64,000 bases of DNA. Origin: Catellatospora paridis (GTDB taxonomy: Bacteria; Actinomycetota; Actinomycetes; Mycobacteriales; Micromonosporaceae). Shown piece after piece: positions 15,749-24,447 of the stretch. Made by a program: the position numbers and the translations under genes. Where the stretch lies: NCBI RefSeq assembly GCF_009720365.1, contig NZ_ML769312.1, positions 558,001-622,000 of the forward strand, given 5' to 3'. The notes under the pieces are model-generated. The model was not told the DNA's origin. It was given only the letters and a program-made list of their open reading frames with translations, and ran no database searches. The stretch's first letter is position 1; every line of letters starts with the position of its first letter.

Positions 15749-17357
15749 GAATCATGTTGCGCCCGTGGGCTTCTCCCGGACGCCGACCTTCACCCGGTCC
15801 CGTGACCTGCCCGGACGCTGCGACGTCGCAGTGCTCGGCGGTGGGCTCGCGGGGCTGTCCACCGCGCTGCGGCTGCAGGCCGCGGGGCTGTCCACGATCG
15901 TCTTCGAGGCGCACGGGCACGCCGGCGGCTGCGCGGGCTACTTCCGGCACCGGGGCTTCTCCTTCGACGTCGGTGCGACCACCCTGGTCGACTTCGCGCC
16001 CGGCGGCGTCGGCGACGAGCTGCTGGCCACGACCGGCGCGCCCGCGCTCGACGCCGAGCAGCTGCCCGGATACGTCGCCTGGCTGCCCGACCGCGTGGTC
16101 ACGCTGCACCGCGAGCAGTCCCGGTGGCACGCCGAGCGGCTGCGCACCCTCGGCGACACCCGCGCGCACCGGCGCTTCTGGGCCGAGCTGGACCGGCTGG
16201 CCGAGGTGTTCTGGGCGGCCAGCCGGTCCGGGATCCGCCTGCCGGTGCGCACGCCCGCCGACGCGCTGCACGACCTGCGCGCGGTCGGGCTGCGGCACCT
16301 GCCGCTGGTCCGCCATCTCGGCCGGACCATGGGCGACGCGCTGCGCGCGCACGGCCTGCGAGATCAGGATTCGCTGGTATCGCTGCTCGGCATGCTGGTC
16401 GAGGACACCGTGCACAGCACCGTCGACCGCGCCCCGCTGATCAACGCGGCGCTCGGGGTGACCATCCGCGGCGCGGGTTTGACCCGGCACCGCGGCGGCA
16501 TGCACGGGTTCTGGCGGGTCCTGGTCGCGCACTACCGCGCGCTCGGCGGCGACCTGCGCACCGGCTGCCGCGTCCAACGCGTCACCGGCCACGGCGCCGC
16601 GAGCCGGCGGGGCAGCCTCCTAGGACACCTTAGAGGTGGTGACGCCGGGTTCACCGTGCACACCGCGCGCGGCAACGTCGAGGCGGGCGTCGTGGTGAGC
16701 GCGCTGCCCGCGCCGATCACGGCCCAGGTGGCCGCGGGCACTCCGGTGGCGGCGGGGCTGCGGCCATACCTGGAGCGCGACGAACCCGACCTGGGCGGGG
16801 CGGTGGTGGTTTTCCTCGGCGTGCCCGAGCACGAGGTCGCCGGGCAGGAGTTCACCCACCACCAGCTGATGCAGGACTACGCGAGGCCGCTCGGGGAGGG
16901 CAACAACATGTTCGTGTCCGTGTCCTCGCCCGGTGACGAGGTCAGCGCGCCGCCCGGCCACCGCGCTGTCATGATCTCCACGCACACCGAGCTGGCCGGG
17001 TGGCAGGGACTGTCCGAGGCGGAGTACGCCGCGCGCAAGCAGGAGCTCGGGCAGCGCCTGATCGAGCACGCCCGGCGGGTGTATCCGCGGCTGGGGGAGC
17101 GGGCCGTGGTCCGGCAGGTCGGCACACCGCGCAGCTACGAGCGGTTCACCTGGCGACCCCACGGAGCGGTCGGCGGGGTACGGCAGACGGTGCGCAACTC
17201 CAACCAGTTCGCCGTGCCGCACCGCACCGCGCTGCCGGGGTTCTGGCAGGTAGGCGACACGACGTGGCCCGGCCTGGGCACCGTGGCCTGCGTGCTCGGC
17301 AGCCGACTGGTCGCCGAGGACGTGCTGCGCCACGCACCCGCGGGGGTGCGGTCGTGA
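15729..17357 (+). CDS. CrtI/CrtD-like FAD-dependent carotenoid desaturase or related oxidoreductase
   Basis: A 542-residue flavoprotein. The dinucleotide-binding motif DVAVLGGGLAGLSTALRL (GGGLAG at 37-42) is followed by the GGCAGYFRHRGFSFDVGATTL segment of phytoene-desaturase-like enzymes. The C-terminus has the matching FWQVGDTTWPGLGTVACVLGSRLVAEDV flavin-contact motif. It probably desaturates or oxidises a carotenoid or other isoprenoid; the substrate is unknown and no other carotenoid genes lie in view. The GTG at 15729 fits a leaderless transcript; an alternative GTG is at 15765. A stretch at 16610-16640 with lower G+C (around GSLLGHLRGG) interrupts an otherwise conserved region and may be a small insertion. 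The desaturase gene overlaps its stop by GTGA. Confidence 0.85.
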   Translation: MFRTDVQNHVAPVGFSRTPTFTRSRDLPGRCDVAVLGGGLAGLSTALRLQAAGLSTIVFEAHGHAGGCAGYFRHRGFSFDVGATTLVDFAPGGVGDELLATTGAPALDAEQLPGYVAWLPDRVVTLHREQSRWHAERLRTLGDTRAHRRFWAELDRLAEVFWAASRSGIRLPVRTPADALHDLRAVGLRHLPLVRHLGRTMGDALRAHGLRDQDSLVSLLGMLVEDTVHSTVDRAPLINAALGVTIRGAGLTRHRGGMHGFWRVLVAHYRALGGDLRTGCRVQRVTGHGAASRRGSLLGHLRGGDAGFTVHTARGNVEAGVVVSALPAPITAQVAAGTPVAAGLRPYLERDEPDLGGAVVVFLGVPEHEVAGQEFTHHQLMQDYARPLGEGNNMFVSVSSPGDEVSAPPGHRAVMISTHTELAGWQGLSEAEYAARKQELGQRLIEHARRVYPRLGERAVVRQVGTPRSYERFTWRPHGAVGGVRQTVRNSNQFAVPHRTALPGFWQVGDTTWPGLGTVACVLGSRLVAEDVLRHAPAGVRS

Positions 17358-18157
17358 GCACGAAGCTGCCGAGCCTGAGCGAGGTCGGCACGGACCTGCT
17401 GGCCGTGTCGCCGTGGCGCACCCGGGTCGCGCTGGTCCGGCCGTACGCGATGATCGGGGTCTTCGCGCTCGTCGCGTGGGCCGGCTGGTGGTGGCTGACG
17501 CCGCTGGTGGTGTTCGGGGTGTTCGTGTCCGTGGTGACGGTGACCCATGACGTGGTGCACCGGGCGCTGGGACTCACGCCGCGGCAGACCGAGTGGGCGC
17601 TGTTCTTCACCGGGCTGGTGCTGCTGGAGAGCGGGCACGCGTACCGGTCCACCCACCTGCAGCACCACCGGCTGTTCCCCAGCGACGAGGACCCTGAGGG
17701 CTACCCGGCGAACCTGTCGCTGTTCGGGGCCGTCCTCTACGGACCGGTGTTCCTGGCCCGCCTGTGGTGGTGGTCGTGGCGGCGCGCCCGCGGCGACCGC
17801 GGCCTGCGGACCTGGCTGCTGGTCGAGGGCGCGATGCCGGTCGCCGCGCTGGCCGGGGGAGTGCTGCTGTGGCCGGTCACCCCGGCGCTGCTGGCCTACG
17901 CGGTGATGGCGATCGCGGGCAGCTGGGTGTATCCCTTGCTCACCGTGTACCTGCCGCACCACGACTACGGCGACGAGCCGCTCACGCAGACGCGTACGCT
18001 GCGCGGGAGGGTCATCCCCGCGATCTTCCTCGAGCTGACCTACCACCTGGAGCATCACCTGTACCCGCAGATCCCCAGCCACCGCCTGCCCGAGCTGGCC
18101 CGCCGCCTCGACCCGCACCTGTCCGCGGCGGGCGTGCGCCCGGTCCGGGTCATCTGA
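17354..18157 (+). CDS. Membrane fatty-acid desaturase/carotenoid hydroxylase-type di-iron enzyme
   Basis: A 267-residue membrane protein with the three histidine boxes of the FA-desaturase superfamily: HDVVH (65-69), HLQHH (101-105) and HLEHH (231-235), plus an extra PHHD at 201-204. Hydrophobic helices lie between the boxes. It would place a di-iron centre at the membrane face and hydroxylate, ketolate or desaturate a lipid or carotenoid. The GTG start overlaps the previous stop and the TetR gene overlaps its own stop by one base, so the three genes are translationally coupled. Confidence 0.87.
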   Translation: MSTKLPSLSEVGTDLLAVSPWRTRVALVRPYAMIGVFALVAWAGWWWLTPLVVFGVFVSVVTVTHDVVHRALGLTPRQTEWALFFTGLVLLESGHAYRSTHLQHHRLFPSDEDPEGYPANLSLFGAVLYGPVFLARLWWWSWRRARGDRGLRTWLLVEGAMPVAALAGGVLLWPVTPALLAYAVMAIAGSWVYPLLTVYLPHHDYGDEPLTQTRTLRGRVIPAIFLELTYHLEHHLYPQIPSHRLPELARRLDPHLSAAGVRPVRVI

Positions 18158-18762
18158 TGCCGCCACGCGCCGACACCCGGGCGCGGGTGCTGCACGCGGC
18201 CGCCCGCACCCTCGCCGACGAGGGCTACGGCCGCTGCACCGCCCGCGCCGTCGCCAAGACCGGCGGGTTCGCGCCCGGCGTCATCTACTACCACTTCACC
18301 GACATGGACGACCTGTTCGTGGCCACGTCGCAGTTCACCAGCGAGGCCCGGCTGGCCCGCTACCGGGCCGAACTCGACGGCGTCAGCACCGCCTCGGACA
18401 CCCTGGCCCGGCTGCGCCGCCTGTACGACGAGGACGGCGCGGCCGGGCACATCGCCGCCGTGCAGGAGCTGGTCGCCGCGGCGAACGCCAACGCCCGGCT
18501 GGCCGAGCAGGTGAAGGTGCAGACCGCGGTGTGGCAGGACTTCGCGGCCGGGGTCATCGAGCGCCTGCTCGCGGGCACGCCGCTGGCCGAGCTGATCCCG
18601 GTGCGCGAGGTCGCCACCGCCGCGGTCGCGCTCTACCTGGGCATGGAGATGCTGTCCCACCTCGACGCCCACCGGCTCGGCCCGGACTCGCTGTTCGACG
18701 CCGCGGAACGCTTCGCCCCGCTGGTCGACGCCTGGCGGCTCAGCCTGGCCGAACCGGACTGA
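18157..18762 (+). CDS. TetR-family regulator of the desaturase operon
   Basis: A 201-residue TetR protein. The HTH lies at about residues 5-50 (RARVLHAAARTLADEGYGRCTARAVAKTGGF, then VIYYHFTDMDDLF). The ligand-binding C-terminal domain is mostly alpha-helical. It is the last gene of a tightly overlapped three-gene operon whose promoter carries two GAACAnnTGTTC palindromes, its most likely target. The ligand may be a carotenoid, fatty acid or acyl-CoA, but this cannot be read from sequence. Confidence 0.9.
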   Translation: MPPRADTRARVLHAAARTLADEGYGRCTARAVAKTGGFAPGVIYYHFTDMDDLFVATSQFTSEARLARYRAELDGVSTASDTLARLRRLYDEDGAAGHIAAVQELVAAANANARLAEQVKVQTAVWQDFAAGVIERLLAGTPLAELIPVREVATAAVALYLGMEMLSHLDAHRLGPDSLFDAAERFAPLVDAWRLSLAEPD

Positions 18763-18863
18763 TCCGCCTGACCGGCACGGTACGGTGCACAGTGGCGGGG
18801 CAAAGCGACCAAAGGTGCACATAGGTCCTGCCCAGTACGGCCGCATGGGCTGGAGGTGACGCG

Positions 18864-20174
18864 ATGAGCCTTGTCGTGCGGGGCGTGCTGTGGATCGGGC
18901 TGTTCCTCGGCGTCGCGGTCGCGCCACTGGTGTTCGCGGTGATCGGCTTCTCGGGTCCGGGCCGCGGCTTCGCGACCGAGTTCTCGGCCGCGCTCGGCTT
19001 CGTCGGGCTCGCCCTGATGGGCCTGGAGTTCGCCCTCGTCGCCCGGTTCCGGGCCGTCGCCGCCCCGTTCGGCACCGACGCACTCGTGCAGTTCCACCGC
19101 GAGATGGGCCTGGTCGGCCTGGTGTTCGTGCTCGTGCACGTGGCGATCTCGGCACCGTGGGACCTGGTCGTGCGGCCCTTCGCCGACGACACCCCGGCGC
19201 GGGTCCGCTGGGCGCTGCTGTCGACGATCGCGCTGCTGGCGCTGGTCGCGTCGTCGCTGTGGCGCAAGCGCCTGCGGCTGTCGTACGAGGCGTGGCACGC
19301 GTTGCACGCCGTGCTCGCCGTCGTGGTGATCGTGGCCGCGCTGTTGCACGCGCTGCTCGTCGACCACTACCTGGACGCCGCGTGGAAACGCGCGCTGTGG
19401 ATCGTCATGTCGGCCGCGTTCCTCACGCTGCTGGTGTGGGTGCGGATCGGCAAACCGCTGACGCTGCGCCGCAAACCGTGGACGGTCGAGCGGGTCACGC
19501 CGGAGCGGGGTCGTACGACGACGCTCACGCTGCGCGCCGACGGCCATCCGGGGTTCCGGTTCGCACCCGGCCAGTACGCGTGGTTCGCGATAGGCCGCTC
19601 GCCGTTCTCGCTCACCAAGCACCCGTTCTCCCTGTCGTCGAGCGGCCAGTCGGCGGATGTCGTCGAGGTGAGCATCAAGGCGCTCGGCGACTTCACGTCC
19701 ACCGTGGCCGACCTGGATGTCGGCACCAGGGCGTACCTCGACGGACCGCACGGCGTCTTCAGCCCCGACCTGTACGAGGGACCGGGCTTCGGCCTCGTCG
19801 CCGGCGGCGTCGGCGTCACCCCGGTGATCAGCATCCTGCGTGCCTTCGCCGACCGCGGAGACCGCCGACCGGTCGTCGCCTTCATTGCCAACCGCAGCTG
19901 GGACGAGGTCACCTTCCGCGAGGAGCTGGAGTGCCTCGCCTCCCGGCTCGACGTGCAGGTGGTGCACACCCTGGACGAGCCGCCGCCCGGCTGGACCGGC
20001 GAGACCGGCCGAGTCACCGCGGACATGCTGCGCCGCCACCTGCCGCCTGGCTACGAGCGCTGGCAGTTCTTCGTGTGCGGAGCCGATCCGATGATGGACG
20101 CGATGGAGGACGCCCTGGTCGGGCTGGGCGTGGCTCCCGCGCGCATCCACACCGAGCGCTTCAACTGGGTCTGA
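18864..20174 (+). CDS. Ferric-reductase-like transmembrane flavoprotein (FAD/NAD(P)H oxidoreductase)
   Basis: A 436-residue protein. The N-terminal third has six hydrophobic helices with paired histidines for haem: His78 and His92 in one helix pair, and His145, His148 and His162 in the next. A ferredoxin-NADP reductase module follows, with the FAD-binding HPFSLSS segment (RxYS variant), the FGLVAGGVGVTP pyridine-nucleotide loop and a C-terminal FVCGADPMM segment. It would pass electrons from NAD(P)H through FAD and haem across the membrane, to ferric iron, oxygen or a periplasmic partner. GGAGGTGACGCG precedes the ATG. A micropeptide gene follows after 12 bases. Confidence 0.9.
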   Translation: MSLVVRGVLWIGLFLGVAVAPLVFAVIGFSGPGRGFATEFSAALGFVGLALMGLEFALVARFRAVAAPFGTDALVQFHREMGLVGLVFVLVHVAISAPWDLVVRPFADDTPARVRWALLSTIALLALVASSLWRKRLRLSYEAWHALHAVLAVVVIVAALLHALLVDHYLDAAWKRALWIVMSAAFLTLLVWVRIGKPLTLRRKPWTVERVTPERGRTTTLTLRADGHPGFRFAPGQYAWFAIGRSPFSLTKHPFSLSSSGQSADVVEVSIKALGDFTSTVADLDVGTRAYLDGPHGVFSPDLYEGPGFGLVAGGVGVTPVISILRAFADRGDRRPVVAFIANRSWDEVTFREELECLASRLDVQVVHTLDEPPPGWTGETGRVTADMLRRHLPPGYERWQFFVCGADPMMDAMEDALVGLGVAPARIHTERFNWV

Positions 20175-20186
20175 GCGGAGGCTGCC

Positions 20187-20276
20187 ATGCGTCATGCCCT
20201 GGTGACACGGCTCGTCCTCGCGCTCGCGCTCGTGCTACTGGCGGCCAGTGCCGTCTTCGCCGCTGTGCAGGCTTGA
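20187..20276 (+). CDS. 29-residue single-pass membrane micropeptide
   Basis: The reading frame is short but has a GCGGAGG ribosome site 5 bases before its ATG. It encodes a basic start (MRHALVTR) and one continuous hydrophobic helix (LVLALALVLLAASAVFAAV) ending QA. It begins 12 bases after the reductase stop, so it is probably co-transcribed and could stabilise or regulate that six-helix haem protein, as small subunits do in other oxidoreductases. The role is inferred from position and topology only. Confidence 0.6.
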   Translation: MRHALVTRLVLALALVLLAASAVFAAVQA

Positions 20277-20306
20277 CCCGTCGCGCATCCGGGCGAAGCA
20301 CGCGCT

Positions 20307-21179
20307 TCACGCAGCCATGTCCAGCCCTTTCAAGAATCCGCGGATCAGGGCGGTCGCCTCCCTGGGGGCCTGGCGCAGCACGCTGTGCCCGACCCCCGGC
20401 AGGACGTGGACGGCGATATCGGCGTTCGGGAGCGAGCCCGGCAGCCGCTGCGCTCCGGCCGCGGGCGACACCGGATCGTGCTCGCCCGCGAGCACCAGGA
20501 CGGGGCACGTGATGTCGGCTCCGTACGGTGCGATCTCGGCGGGTCCGCAGCCACCGCCCTGGAAGTGGAGCTGCACCTCGTTGTTCATGCGGGCACGGGC
20601 GATCCGGGGTGCCAGGTCCGAGCCGGCTCCGGCAGCTCCGTAGAGGGGAAGGCAGTGCTCGCGCCACGCCGCGGTCGACTCGTCGCTCCGGTCGCCGCCG
20701 AGGTAGCGGCGCGCGGCCTCCCGCGCCACCGGACCGCCGCGCCGCTCGAACACGTCCAGGGTCTCTTCCAGCGAGCCGGGCAGCCCGAGGGCGCTGTCCA
20801 GCACCAGCCCGGCGACCAGCTCGGGGTGCCGCGCCGCGCAGACCGCGGCGACGAGCGCGCCACTCGACGAGCCGACCAGCACCGGGCGGGTGATGTCCAG
20901 TGCCTGGCACAAGGCTGCGACGTCGTCTGCCCAGCGGGTCCAGGTCCAGTCGGACGGCTCACCCGCGTCGGAGCGGCCCGAGCCACGCTGGTCCAGGTAG
21001 ACGAGCTGCGCGACGTCGGTCAGCGCGGACGTCTCGGGCTTGAACAGGCTGTGGTCGGCGCCCGGTCCACCGTGGAGCAGCAGCAGCGTGGGCCGCTCGC
21101 GCATGCGGTCGCCGTCGGGCGCGAGCGCGCTGCCGTCGACGTCGAAATGCAGCGCCACGTCACCCACCGACACCCGCAT
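20307..21179 (-). CDS. Alpha/beta hydrolase, proline iminopeptidase-like
   Basis: A 290-residue hydrolase. The oxyanion loop HGGPG (36-40), YLDQRGSGRSD (61-71) and nucleophile elbow GSSSG (103-107, Ser105) are as in peptidase family S33. The acid and base are likely the Asp of AGEHDPVSP and the His of PGVGHSVLR near the C-terminus. It may release N-terminal proline or cleave another small amide or ester. It has no signal peptide, so it is cytoplasmic. It converges on the micropeptide gene. Confidence 0.88.
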   Translation of the reverse strand: MRVSVGDVALHFDVDGSALAPDGDRMRERPTLLLLHGGPGADHSLFKPETSALTDVAQLVYLDQRGSGRSDAGEPSDWTWTRWADDVAALCQALDITRPVLVGSSSGALVAAVCAARHPELVAGLVLDSALGLPGSLEETLDVFERRGGPVAREAARRYLGGDRSDESTAAWREHCLPLYGAAGAGSDLAPRIARARMNNEVQLHFQGGGCGPAEIAPYGADITCPVLVLAGEHDPVSPAAGAQRLPGSLPNADIAVHVLPGVGHSVLRQAPREATALIRGFLKGLDMAA

Positions 21180-21254
21180 CCGACCATCATGGCCTGACGG
21201 CGGTCGTCGGTGGGGCCCCGATACGCGCCGGCCGGGTTCGCCGGGCCGTGGACC

Positions 21255-21902
21255 TCAGGTCCTTTTGCCTGCTTTGAGGACGGTGTCGAGCGCGGAGATC
21301 GGGGGCGGCGGCACGGGCAGCGGGGGTCGCTCGGTCGCGCGGAGACCGTCCAGCAGGAGGGCGAGATAACGTCGCCACAGTTCGGCGCCGGTCGCCCGGC
21401 TCATCTCGAAGGCCGGTCCGAGCAGCGCGAAGATCGCGGCGATGTCCTGCGCGGTGGCGTCGGCCCGGACCACCCCGGCCCGGTGGGCGCGGTCGAACAG
21501 GACGGTGACGGCTGCGATGATCTCCGGCCAGATGCGCGCCTGCTCGGCGTAGTCGCCCCGGCCGGCGAGGCTCTCGTAGAGGCCCCGGTCGGCTGCCTGG
21601 CGGCGGGCGGCCCGCTCGAAGAACAGTTCGAGCGCCGCCCACGGATCGTCGGTGTCGAGGGCGGCCCGGGCGTCGTGGAGGATCTGCTCGGTGGCCTCGG
21701 TGAGGATCTCGGCGGCGAGCGCCTGCTTGTTGGCGAAGTGCCGGTATGCCGTGCCCGTGCCGAGGCTGGCGTGCCGCGCGATGTCGTCGAGGGTGGCGCC
21801 GAACCCGCGCTCGGCGAAGACTTCCCGCGCGGCCGCGACCAGGCGTTCCCGGTTGCGCGCCGAGTCCTTGCGGGTGCCCTTGTGCGCGGCGGCGTCGTTC
21901 AC
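21255..21902 (-). CDS. TetR-family regulator, likely repressor of the adjacent epimerase operon
   Basis: A 215-residue TetR regulator. The HTH is at about residues 12-56 (NRERLVAAAREVFAERGFGATLDDIARHASLGTGTAYRHFANKQAL). The C-terminal domain resembles the SbtR/TetR_C_33-type regulators. I chose the GTG at 21902 because a GGGAGG site lies 8 bases upstream; the ATG at 21941 has none. It follows the epimerase gene after 66 bases on the same strand and probably binds the large inverted repeat in front of that gene. Confidence 0.88.
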   Translation of the reverse strand: MNDAAAHKGTRKDSARNRERLVAAAREVFAERGFGATLDDIARHASLGTGTAYRHFANKQALAAEILTEATEQILHDARAALDTDDPWAALELFFERAARRQAADRGLYESLAGRGDYAEQARIWPEIIAAVTVLFDRAHRAGVVRADATAQDIAAIFALLGPAFEMSRATGAELWRRYLALLLDGLRATERPPLPVPPPPISALDTVLKAGKRT

Positions 21903-21968
21903 CGGATGATCCTCCCACCGCGGCCGGGATCGGTGCGTCATGAGGGCACCGGCGCGGATGGTCGCGGT

Positions 21969-22985
21969 TCAGGCGAGCCCGTGTGCCAGCAGGCTGCGGG
22001 CGCAGCCGGTCACGGTGTCGGCGGCGGGCCGTGGCGTCCATCCCAGCACCCGCTGCGCCTTGGCGGTGCTGTGCCGGTTCCGGCGGCCGAGGGAGATCGT
22101 GATCGCGCGGAGCGGCGGGTCGAACCGCGCGGCGATCCGTACGACCAGGTTCGGCAGTTCCCGGGTCGGCACCTTGCGGGCGGCCGGCCCGAGTGCGGCC
22201 CGCAGCGCCTGTGCGATCTGGCTCATCCACACGAACTCGCCCGTGCCCAGGAACCGCTCACCGGCGGCGTCGGGGCAGGTCATGGCGCGGATGTGCAGGT
22301 CGGCGAGGTCGCGGACGTCGACGACCTCGAGTCCGATCCTCGGCGCGCCGGGCATCGCGCCCTGGAGCATCCGGGCGATGATGCGCACCGAGCCGAGGTT
22401 GTCCGTGGACAGGATCGGGCCGAACACCGCGCCCGGCAGCACCGTCGTCAGGGTCATCGGTCCGTCGTGCCGGGCCATGAAGTCCCAGGCGGCCTTCTCG
22501 GCCAGGGTCTTCGACCGACGGTAGGCGGGCAGCTTCGGGTCGTCGACCGTCCACAGGGTCTCGTCGGTGACCCCTTCCGAGGTGTAGGAGGTGGGGCTGG
22601 CGGCGTTCGCGGCCGAGGTCATGACGACCCGCCGCACGCCCGCCGCGGCCGCCGCGCGCAGCACCCGCAGCGTGCCGTCACGGGCCGGGACGATCAGTTC
22701 GTCGGGGTTGTGGGGGTTCTCCTCGCCCAGCGGCGACGCGACGTGCAGGACGCGGTCGACGCCGGCCATCGCCTCCGCCCAGCCGGCGTCGCCGGTTAGG
22801 TCGGCGACGACGAAGCTCAGCCGGCCGCCGGGATCGACCACGGTGCCTACCGCGTCGCGGACCGCCTGCTCCCGGGCGGCGGAGCGCACCGTGGCCCGCA
22901 CGGTGTACCCCTGCTTCAGCAGCGCGACGATGCACCACCCGGCGACGTAACCGGTGCCTCCGGTGACCAGCACTGTCTCGGACAT
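21969..22985 (-). CDS. NAD-dependent epimerase/dehydratase family reductase (dihydroflavonol reductase-like SDR)
   Basis: A 338-residue extended SDR. It has VTGGTGYVAGW at residues 7-17, MTSAAN (the catalytic Ser/Thr region), YRRSKTLAEKAAWDF (the YxxxK active site) and a substrate-binding C-terminal half as in aldehyde/ketone and flavonol-type reductases. AAGAGG sits 5 bases before the ATG. It is the first gene of a two-gene operon with the TetR gene, under a 22-bp-arm inverted repeat. Confidence 0.9.
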   Translation of the reverse strand: MSETVLVTGGTGYVAGWCIVALLKQGYTVRATVRSAAREQAVRDAVGTVVDPGGRLSFVVADLTGDAGWAEAMAGVDRVLHVASPLGEENPHNPDELIVPARDGTLRVLRAAAAAGVRRVVMTSAANAASPTSYTSEGVTDETLWTVDDPKLPAYRRSKTLAEKAAWDFMARHDGPMTLTTVLPGAVFGPILSTDNLGSVRIIARMLQGAMPGAPRIGLEVVDVRDLADLHIRAMTCPDAAGERFLGTGEFVWMSQIAQALRAALGPAARKVPTRELPNLVVRIAARFDPPLRAITISLGRRNRHSTAKAQRVLGWTPRPAADTVTGCARSLLAHGLA

Positions 22986-22998
22986 GTCGACCTCTTCT

Positions 22999-23060
22999 TT
23001 ATCCGGAGATGGCGTCTCCGTTTCAGCGTACCACAAAGCGGAGACGCCATCTCCGGATAA
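22999..23060. promoter_or_regulatory. Long inverted-repeat operator in front of the epimerase-TetR operon
   Basis: Two perfect 22-bp arms (22999-23020 and 23039-23060) face each other across 18 bases. Each arm contains its own hyphenated palindrome, GGAGATGGCGTCTCC or its complement, so this is two TetR-type operator sites. The spacer is long enough to hold part of the epimerase promoter. The ECF sigma gene starts 59 bases to the right and could share the control. Confidence 0.8.
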
Positions 23061-23119
23061 TTCCGGGGATGATCGACCGCGACCGGTAACCCGAGCGCGA
23101 CAGGTGGACATTCCCAGGC

Positions 23120-23692
23120 ATGGAACCAGAGAACGCGGCCGCCAGAGAGCGCTTCGAAGAGTTGTTCGACGCCCATTACGCGGAACTGACGCGTTTCGCC
23201 ACCCGTCGGGTAGGCCCCGACGCGGCCGGAGACGTCGTCTCCGGCACGTTCCTCGTCGCATGGCGCCGCTTCGCGCAGGTGCCCGCCGAACACCCCCGGG
23301 CCTGGCTGTACGCCACCGCCCGGCACGTGATCGCCAACGAGCTGCGCGCCCGTGCCCGCCGGGACCGGCTGTCCGCCAAGGCGGCCGTCGGCGCCGACGC
23401 CACCGTGGAGGACCATGCCGGGCAGGTCGGCGAGCACCTGCGGGTGCGGGCCGTGCTGGCCGGGCTCTCCCCGGTCGATCAGGAGGTCCTGCGCCTGACC
23501 GAGTGGGAGGGGCTCGACGTGGCCGAGGTGGCCCTCGTCGTGGGCTGCAGCCGCACCGCGGTCAAGGTGCGCCTGCACCGGGCACGCCGCCGGTTCGCCG
23601 CCCGGCTGCTGGCCACCGAGGAACCCGGCGTCCATGCGACATCCCGCCTGCCCATGCCGTCGATCGTCGCCGAAGGGAACACCAGCTCATGA
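23120..23692 (+). CDS. ECF-type RNA polymerase sigma factor
   Basis: A 190-residue sigma factor. Region 2 (FEELFDAHYAELTRFATRRVGPDAAGDVVSGTFLVAWRRF) is followed by a short linker and region 4 (LAGLSPVDQEVLRLTEWEGLDVAEVALVVGCSRTAVKVRLHRARRRF). It resembles the actinobacterial ECF groups paired with a CU044_5270-like membrane protein. The next gene overlaps its stop by ATGA and probably encodes the cognate anti-sigma or regulator. Confidence 0.92.
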   Translation: MEPENAAARERFEELFDAHYAELTRFATRRVGPDAAGDVVSGTFLVAWRRFAQVPAEHPRAWLYATARHVIANELRARARRDRLSAKAAVGADATVEDHAGQVGEHLRVRAVLAGLSPVDQEVLRLTEWEGLDVAEVALVVGCSRTAVKVRLHRARRRFAARLLATEEPGVHATSRLPMPSIVAEGNTSS

Positions 23693-24351
23693 ACGACCGC
23701 AGCAGCACCGCCCTCGCCCGGCTGAGAGCCGCCGACCCGGCCCCGCCCGTTGCCGACCCGCACGACCCGCACGCCCGCGCCATGCTCGACCGCGTGCTGA
23801 GCACAGACGAGACCCCGCCGACCCCGCCCCGCCCGGCTCGCCGCCGACTGGCGCTAGCGCTGGCCGGGGCAGCCGTGTTCGCGGCCGCCGGCGTGCTGGC
23901 GGTAGCCGAACCGTGGGCCGCACCGGCCGAGGCGTACTCGGTCGGCACGAACGCCGACGGGTCGGTCGAGGTGAGCTTCGACGCGGCCGAGCTGACCGAC
24001 CCCGCGAAGCTGAACGCCGCGCTGGCACGTGCCGGTGCGCGCACGGTCGTCATGGGCATGGTGCCCGACGGCCAGTGCACCGACCAGCCCGAGTTCGACC
24101 TGGTGTACAAGCTGCCGGTCCCGGGCACCCCCGAGTTCGCGACGGCACCGCTCGAGTACCAGATGCGGGAGGACGGTGTCTCCATCATCATCCGGCCGCA
24201 GTACCTCCCGGCTGCGGACACGCTCGTGATCGGCTACTCCATCGAGCACGACGCGGAGGGGCGCACCACGATGGTGCGTCCGGTGGTCGTCGTGACCGTG
24301 CCGTCCTGCCTGACCCGTCCCACGCCACCGGCCCGGCCGACGTCCGACTGA
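23689..24351 (+). CDS. Single-pass membrane protein, probable partner/anti-sigma of the ECF sigma factor
   Basis: A 220-residue protein. A Pro/Asp-rich cytoplasmic N-terminus (about 1-50) is followed by one membrane helix (RRLALALAGAAVFAAAGVLAV, about 50-70) and an extracytoplasmic domain with two cysteines (C of DGQCTD and of VPSCLT) that could form a disulfide. Translational coupling to the sigma gene and the topology fit a regulator that senses conditions outside the cell. No zinc-binding ZAS motif is visible, so the anti-sigma role is inferred from context. A strong hairpin follows. Confidence 0.75.
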   Translation: MNDRSSTALARLRAADPAPPVADPHDPHARAMLDRVLSTDETPPTPPRPARRRLALALAGAAVFAAAGVLAVAEPWAAPAEAYSVGTNADGSVEVSFDAAELTDPAKLNAALARAGARTVVMGMVPDGQCTDQPEFDLVYKLPVPGTPEFATAPLEYQMREDGVSIIIRPQYLPAADTLVIGYSIEHDAEGRTTMVRPVVVVTVPSCLTRPTPPARPTSD

Positions 24352-24371
24352 CCGCTCCACCCACCCGTCTT

Positions 24372-24401
24372 GTCGGCGGCCCGCGTAACCGGGCCGCCGA
24401 C
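24372..24401. terminator. Hairpin between the sigma operon and the APH-like gene
   Basis: Perfect 12-bp arms, GTCGGCGGCCCG and CGGGCCGCCGAC, with a 6-base loop, between convergent genes. It could terminate both transcripts. Confidence 0.65.
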
Positions 24402-24447
24402 CGGCAGCCCCGGCCGAGGTGCGATCCCCGCCGTCAGCGTCTCGGCG

